The notes under the pieces are model-generated. The model had not been told where the DNA came from, did no database searches, and saw nothing but the letters and a program-made list of their open reading frames with translations. DNA of 64,000 bases from contig NC_134833.1 in assembly GCF_004210375.1 (NCBI RefSeq), positions 48,602,782 through 48,666,781 on the forward strand, written 5' to 3'. The position numbers and the translations under genes are program-made. The stretch is from Tachypleus tridentatus. Taxonomy: Eukaryota; Arthropoda; Merostomata; Xiphosura; Limulidae. Positions 58,938-64,000 of the stretch are shown here, piece by piece (the stretch's first letter is position 1; every line of letters starts with the position of its first letter).

Positions 58938-60189
58938 GTGAGCCTTAGCTGCTTTGCTTTAGTTAGCATAAGCAAGGCAGAGTTAGTTCTACGAGATATA
59001 ATCAAAATAATAGTAAAATTAATTTGTGTATAACAAGTTACTTTACAATGTTGCCAATAAGTTGGCCCCGTGTATATTTTCAAGGTTGTGAATGTGTTGC
59101 ATTAGCCATAATAACAATAAGGTATACTTGGGACTAACTGCTTAAAATGTAACGATAATAATTTAATATCTAATCTATCTAACTGGAAGTTTAAATAAAA
59201 TTTAAAATCAATCCGTTGTTGTATGGCTAATTAGTTAAGATTTTCTCACTTCTTATAAAGATTGTATTGCATGTTTTACAGATGGTTACCCTCCCAATTA
59301 ACAATAATTTTGTTCATAAACTCACTAATAGTAATAACTTGTGAGGCTCAATCAGCTTAGGAGATTCAATCTAATCCTAAATCAATATATATGACAATAT
59401 TTAAATTATTATGAATGTAGCATTATACCTAATTAAATATGATATCCTAACAGATTGAAACAAATGCTCGTACAACCAGAGTCAAAACAAAGAATTTATC
59501 AAAATATAACAGAAATAAAAAATAAAAATTTCAAACAACTACAAATTTATCACTTAAAAATGAAAAACTGTTAGTAAATCCATGCCTGGCGTGGACTGGG
59601 TATGAATTATAATAAACAATACAACATGAGTCCAAGTTAGAAAATAAAAAAAATATATGCTTAGTATCTGGAGTTTTTCAGAAAAAAATAGTTGTTTTTT
59701 AATGACCTCTTTTTTTTCATGATTGTTTTCAAACAGAAGTCTTTGTTTAATTTATTCATCAAAAAATAAATCTTTTTTGAAGTCTTTGAATAATCAAAAA
59801 ACAGTGGTTCAAAAGAGAAAAAAATTAGCCAAAAAAGAAAGTAAAGGAGGCAGCTGCAAAAAAGGAAGCAGGTGGGAATACTAATGTATATTTTTAGTTG
59901 GCCTAAATCTCAATATTATTAATTTGTATAAACAAAGGAACTAGCAAAAAGAACCATAAGAAGAAAAAATTTAATTCTGAAAAAAGAAGGCATTTTGTCA
60001 GTTTTCTTATACGTGTATACTCAAAATCAACATGCTCTTGGTAGAAGTTGAGTTAACACTTTCATATAACTAAAAGTTCATTGTTGAACTATTATGATAG
60101 AAGGAATAATATATATGAATGATAAATAAAACCATAACAAAGTAAAATAGAATTTTCTATCCTGAAACCTAATTTAATCTGGTTGAAGT
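58938..60189 (+). other. intron of the PAFAH1B-like gene
   Basis: AT-rich, no exon encoding the expected VLF-GDS block was found. A purine-rich patch lies around 59800-59870. Confidence 0.5.
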
Positions 60190-60880
60190 TCAGTTCTGTT
60201 CTAATGATGGTTTTTGCAGTACTTTTGCAAATGGTATCTATGGATTTTCAAAAATCATTTGACATTAAGGTGTCACGTAAGAATTTTTGTGAGAAAAGTT
60301 ATGTATATCAGTGTGAAGAATAAGTTAGCTCTTTGGATTGAAAATGGCTGAAGAGAAGAAAATGAAAGATTGTTATAAATGAATTTAGTCAGTATTGATT
60401 AATGTTACCAGTATAGTATCTTAGGTCTCATTGTTAAACCTTTTCTCATTTTGATTTACATCAGTGACATAAAAAACACATTGCTTAACTTTGCTTATGG
60501 TATTAACATTTTTGTCTCATTTAAAGTATTGTATTCAGCCTTGGACTTGTTATGTTAAGAAAGATATTGAATTGTGGAAAAAATATTTTGTCTCTGAAAT
60601 TCTGTATTAAAAAAGACAGGATCAGATTGAGGTGTTTGAGATTAAGTTAATTTATATTAGTGATGCATCATATTTTTTGATTTAATGATGAAAATGATAG
60701 GACATGAGGTTTTACTTTTATAAAAGAGCGTTTGACCTTTGGTACTAAATGCTATCAGATGTGATAGATGCTGTAAATTTTAGAGGGTTTAAGGGAAATA
60801 ATCAGTGCTGGCTTTCAGAGTGTTTTTTTTTTTTCTTCTTAAGTTATTCCTTGAGTGGTATGTTATGTTAAATGGTCTAA
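60190..60880 (+). mobile_element. CR1/L2-like LINE remnant, + strand
   Basis: Reverse-transcriptase pieces are readable through many stops and shifts: SMDFQKSFDIKV (the DFQKAFD motif), RRK-KIVINEFSQY (the RKQRVVING region), a worn PQGSVLGP region at about 60420-60445 followed by HFDLH-Q-H (LIYINDI), and LKYCIQPWTCYVKKDIEL (LEYCIQ-W-P--KKDIELLE). This is the standard order for the C-terminal half of a Jockey-superclade LINE such as CR1 or L2. Inactive. Confidence 0.65.
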
Positions 60881-60932
60881 TGTTAAATATAATATAAAGA
60901 GAACTCTGTCCATTGTCATAGACTAATATGGT

Positions 60933-61022
60933 AGGGTTCTGTTGGTTGGGATGCCATTCCCATAGTTAGCAGTTTGAAATTAACAGTGGTGGCAGATAGC
61001 CCAAGTAGCTTTGACTTAAATG
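60933..61022 (+). mobile_element. SINE family 2, very worn
   Basis: GGTTGGGATGCCATTCCCAT, CAGTTTGAAATTAACAGTGG and GGCAGATAGCCCAAGTAGCT. Only the 3' part is convincing. Confidence 0.5.
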
Positions 61023-61185
61023 AATACATAGAATAGCAAAACTTTTTTTTTAATTTCTTAACTCTTTTAAGTTTTAATTTCCCAATTATGCTAAATAAAG
61101 TTTAGATGTTTTAGTTTCAAACATTTAATTTGTCCTTAAGTTTAAACAAAGCAAGAAACTATTCTGTAATGATGACTATACTGAA

Positions 61186-61290
61186 TATCCATTTGGTCCT
61201 TCAAGTTGTCCTTGCACATCTACCATAGAGAAAATTAGAATTTTAAGCCTAACCTTCTTAAACACATTTTAAGTGCTGGTCTTCTGCTGA
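61186..61290. repeat. worn dispersed repeat, copy A (possible LINE 3' end)
   Basis: GGTCCTTCAAGTTGTCCTTG, then TTAAGCCTAACCTTCTTAAA; parallels the segment at 61803. The partner lies at the 3' end of the minus-strand LINE, so this may be the tail of another LINE copy, an inference. Confidence 0.4.
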
Positions 61291-61382
61291 TGAAAGCTTA
61301 TTACATATTTTTACTAGAAGTATTTTAACTAAAATGTTTTCATAATATATGGAGTCGAAGTGTTGACTGACTGCTTCAAGTG

Positions 61383-61567
61383 AAAAATGATTTTCATGTT
61401 AAGATTAAAAATACTTTTCATCTGAAAAATCTCAAATGTCATTTGAATAATCTCTTAAGACCTAAATAAATTTGAAATATTTTTTCAGTAAAACATTTTA
61501 TCTGTTATTTTTTCCATCATAACTCTATACAAGGTTTGTCAATTTAACTGACCTTGTAACTACCATT
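61383..61567 (+). repeat. dispersed repeat with palindromic end, copy 2
   Basis: Shares AAGATTAAAAATACTTTTC, TTTATCTGTTATTTTTTCC and GTCAATTTAACTGACCTTGT followed by AACTACCAT with the copy at 63118. Confidence 0.6.
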
Positions 61568-61802
61568 AAATTTTGAATGTAACTCATTAAAACTTCGTGG
61601 CATGTACAGAAAAAAATGCCTATAGCAAAAGAGATAATAGAGCTTATAACTCTAGTATCTTGTGATTTTAGTGTACAGAGTTACTGTAAATGATAAGACT
61701 AATATATGTCATTAAATGTCCATAGAAATGTTGAAAGCAAAAGGTTGTTAATGATTCCAATCAAACTAAACTCCTGTTCTTAATTTAGACCAAAAAGGGA
61801 GC

Positions 61803-62890
61803 CATTCGTTCTTTCAAGGCTGTCCTTGAACATTCACTCTTGGTAAATTGAATATTTAAACCTATCCTTACATGAACTTATCAGTTCTTTTTAAACTCCT
61901 GTAAAGAGCTGGCTTCCACTCCTACCAATGTCTATTCATTCCATAAGTTAATCACCCTGTTAAAAAAATACATTGTCTTAACTGGAGCCTGGTGTGCCTT
62001 TTCCATGTTTTAAACTTAAATCCCCTTATCAAGTTATCTTTAGAATATAGCACAAAAGAACTATAGGCCTTTATCCTGTTGACCTCCTAGATAATCTTTT
62101 AAACTTCAATAAGTTAGTTTCTTCTTTTCTTATGCTTTCCCCCATTGGATCAACTTTAAGTATGAAGGCTCATAATGCTAAAACTTTGATATATTGATAG
62201 CAATGATGGTGAACACTGCATAAGGTAGCCCATTGTGCAACTTTGTGCTTAACAAAGAAGCAGCAATCTCTTATATTCTCAAGAGTAAGTAAGTAAAGTA
62301 ATTTTAACCTTTCTATCTCTAGAAACAGTATAGTTGCACTTCTATTAACCACTTCCAATAAGTCAGTATATGTTTGTAGATAAGTAGACTAAAATTGTAT
62401 GTAGTATTCCAGAAGAGGCTTAAACAGTGATTTATACATAGGTGATTACCTCTTTTGACTTGTAATCAATATTTCTATAAATACACCCTAAATTCTTATT
62501 AGCTATAGTTTTATTAGCAAAGCTCTGCTTTGCTGGCTTGAGAAACTTGTTGTTTTCTTTAGTCTCAGTGTTGATTCAATTGAGATATACATTAAATACA
62601 TGATCCAAAGTATAATAATCATAATGCATTTCCTTGATATTAATTGTTAGTCATTTGTCTACTATTTGTCCAACTTGCTAGTTGATCCAAGTCATTATTT
62701 CCATATAATGCCTCAAAGCACTTGGTACAGCTGGAAGTATTCAAGAATTTTAATATTATCAGCAAATTTGATTAATTTAGTAATTATGTCCTATCCATAT
62801 CATTAATTAAAATTAGGAAAAGCAAATATTAAAACATTAATCCTTGAAGTGTTCTGTAACAAGTGTCCAGTTTACTTGGACTCCATTAAC
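61803..62890 (-). mobile_element. CR1/L2-like LINE remnant, minus strand
   Basis: The minus strand encodes, with frameshifts: IKFADNIKIL (the FADDTKI motif with the second catalytic Asp replaced by Asn), then DLDQLASWTNSRQMT (the DLD-L--W---W-M region), KPAKQSFANKTIANKNLGCI, EVVNRSATILFLEIERLKLL and YLLTLENIRD (the VQRRATKLI---L-YE-RL--L-L-TLE region). Near the end are LDKGI and FFNRVINLWN (the FF--RV-NxWN motif). This order is diagnostic for CR1/L2-type LINEs. It carries an inserted SINE and is inactive. Confidence 0.75.
62150..62262 (+). mobile_element. SINE family 2, inside the LINE remnant
   Basis: CCCCCATTGGATCAACTTTA head, AGGCTCATAATGCTAAAACT, then AGGTAGCCCATTGTGCAACT and TTGTGCTTAACAAAGAAGCA. 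Target duplication not clear. Confidence 0.75.
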
Positions 62891-63117
62891 TCTTTCACTA
62901 TGGGCTTGGTCCTCAGGATTGACCTCATAACCATATTGTGTTTGTTATAATTGTATTATTATAACATTTAATACAACATGCATATTTTCACAAGTGTGCA
63001 GATAATCAATAAACATTACAAGGATTTTGTATACAGAATGAGATTTTTTATTAAGTGTTAGGATTTTTTAAGTAATGATTTGCTTGTACATATTTTTCCT
63101 TTGGAATGTTGATTGTC

Positions 63118-63322
63118 CAGAGAAATTTTGATTTTAAGATTAAACATACTTCTGTCAGAAAATTCTTAACTTTTACATGCAAAATCTTTTCAACCAATTT
63201 ACCTCAATAAACTATAGATAATTTTGAAATGTTTTTGTTTATAAATACTTTATATTTTATCTGTTATTGTTACTGTTGTATCTCTTTTTGGGTCAGTTTA
63301 ACTGACCTTGTAACCACTATAA
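63118..63322 (+). repeat. dispersed repeat with palindromic end, copy 3
   Basis: TTAAGATTAAACATACTTCT, TTTATCTGTTATTGTTACTG and GGTCAGTTTAACTGACC followed by TTGTAACCACTAT. The element may extend left to TTAACTCTTTCACTATGGGC at 62888, making it about 435 bp. Confidence 0.6.
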
Positions 63323-64000
63323 AAAAAAAAACAATTTAGGAAATATATATAAATTATGCTTTTTTTGGCTTAGAATAATTACAAATTATAATAAAACACA
63401 CATATTTAGTGTAAACAGCTTAAATCTCATAAAATTATATATATAGTGACATTAAATAATTATATCTAAATGAAGTTAAATGAATAAACAAAACATGAAG
63501 AAGGACTACATTATAAACAACAAATCACAACATCTGACTAATTTTATTATAATCATAAAATTTTCAATCTGTAAACCAAATTACATTAACATTTTTTTTT
63601 TAATTTTTAAAATATGCTGAACACTAAAAGTGTGGTATATACAAATGAAACTGAACTATTGTTTGAGCTATATTGGATAGGTTTACTAGATAACAGGATA
63701 TTCACTCATGATGACAGTTGCAGAGTACAACTAAATTTGTTGTTAAATGTTGATTCTAAATGAAATAATGAGATTTTACAAAAAATGAATGATCTTTAGT
63801 AAACACAAATTCCAATACAGTGTGAATACCTGCTTAACAATGCAATGGACTGTGGCTTTGGTTGTATATTCTCATTGATATATTCTTCAGGATCATATTC
63901 CAGATTATTGTTCAAGATGATATTCCAGACCAGGCTGACAAATGCAAAGTTCCTTCACATTTACCCAGGGTGATGAACACTAACCATGTGACTGACCATT
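63323..64000. other. no gene recognised
   Basis: AT-rich, only homopolymer runs. No catalytic exon of the PAFAH1B-like gene was found. Confidence 0.5.

Overview
This is arthropod nuclear DNA: AT-rich, intron-dominated and heavily loaded with decayed transposons. It is most probably from a chelicerate. The abundant tRNA-derived SINEs, with their 3' segment reading CAGATAGCCC..GTAGCTTTGTGC and ending in CAAA repeats, are of a type I associate with horseshoe crab (Xiphosura) genomes; that taxon call is an inference from memory. No bacterial genes, operons, CRISPR arrays or RNA genes were found.

Region 1 (about 5.8-26.3 kb, + strand) is the 3' half of a cell-surface immunoglobulin-superfamily gene resembling Protein turtle (IgSF9 family). 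Five well-spliced exons encode the second half of one fibronectin type III (FN3) domain, a linker, a second FN3 domain split over two exons, and a transmembrane exon with a basic stop-transfer. A sixth gives the juxtamembrane tail. Three further short pieces (15331, 18059 and 26221) join in phase to give a short cytoplasmic tail and a stop. All splice phases agree, but the piece at 15331 lacks the AG acceptor. The introns carry two copies of a piggyBac-type MITE, SINEs, a tandem array of about 220-bp units and, on the opposite strand at 19.9-21.7 kb, an unrecognised coding-like region.

Region 2 (26.3-58 kb) has no intact gene that I can recognise. It holds an eroded minus-strand coding region with 29-33 residue repeats, broken by a SINE (29.65-30.92 kb), and a truncated mariner (33.1 kb). 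It also holds a complete hAT element with 13-bp inverted ends and an 8-bp target duplication, carrying two SINEs inside its transposase (37.6-41.9 kb). Two opposite-strand remnants of one Gypsy-like retrotransposon family lie at 45.5-47.3 and 54.6-55.8 kb, and a Tc1-like element with about 200-bp inverted repeats of IR/DR type lies at 49.8-51.3 kb.

Region 3 (57.7-64 kb): after a degenerate tandem array, the first coding exon of a PAFAH1B2/3-type acetylhydrolase subunit starts on the + strand at 58872. The rest of the window is its presumed first intron, which contains two eroded CR1/L2-like LINE fragments in opposite orientations, SINEs and a three-copy dispersed repeat. The two recognisable genes are not functionally linked. 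Most structure in the window is layered transposition, and the nesting order can be read from the target-site duplications.
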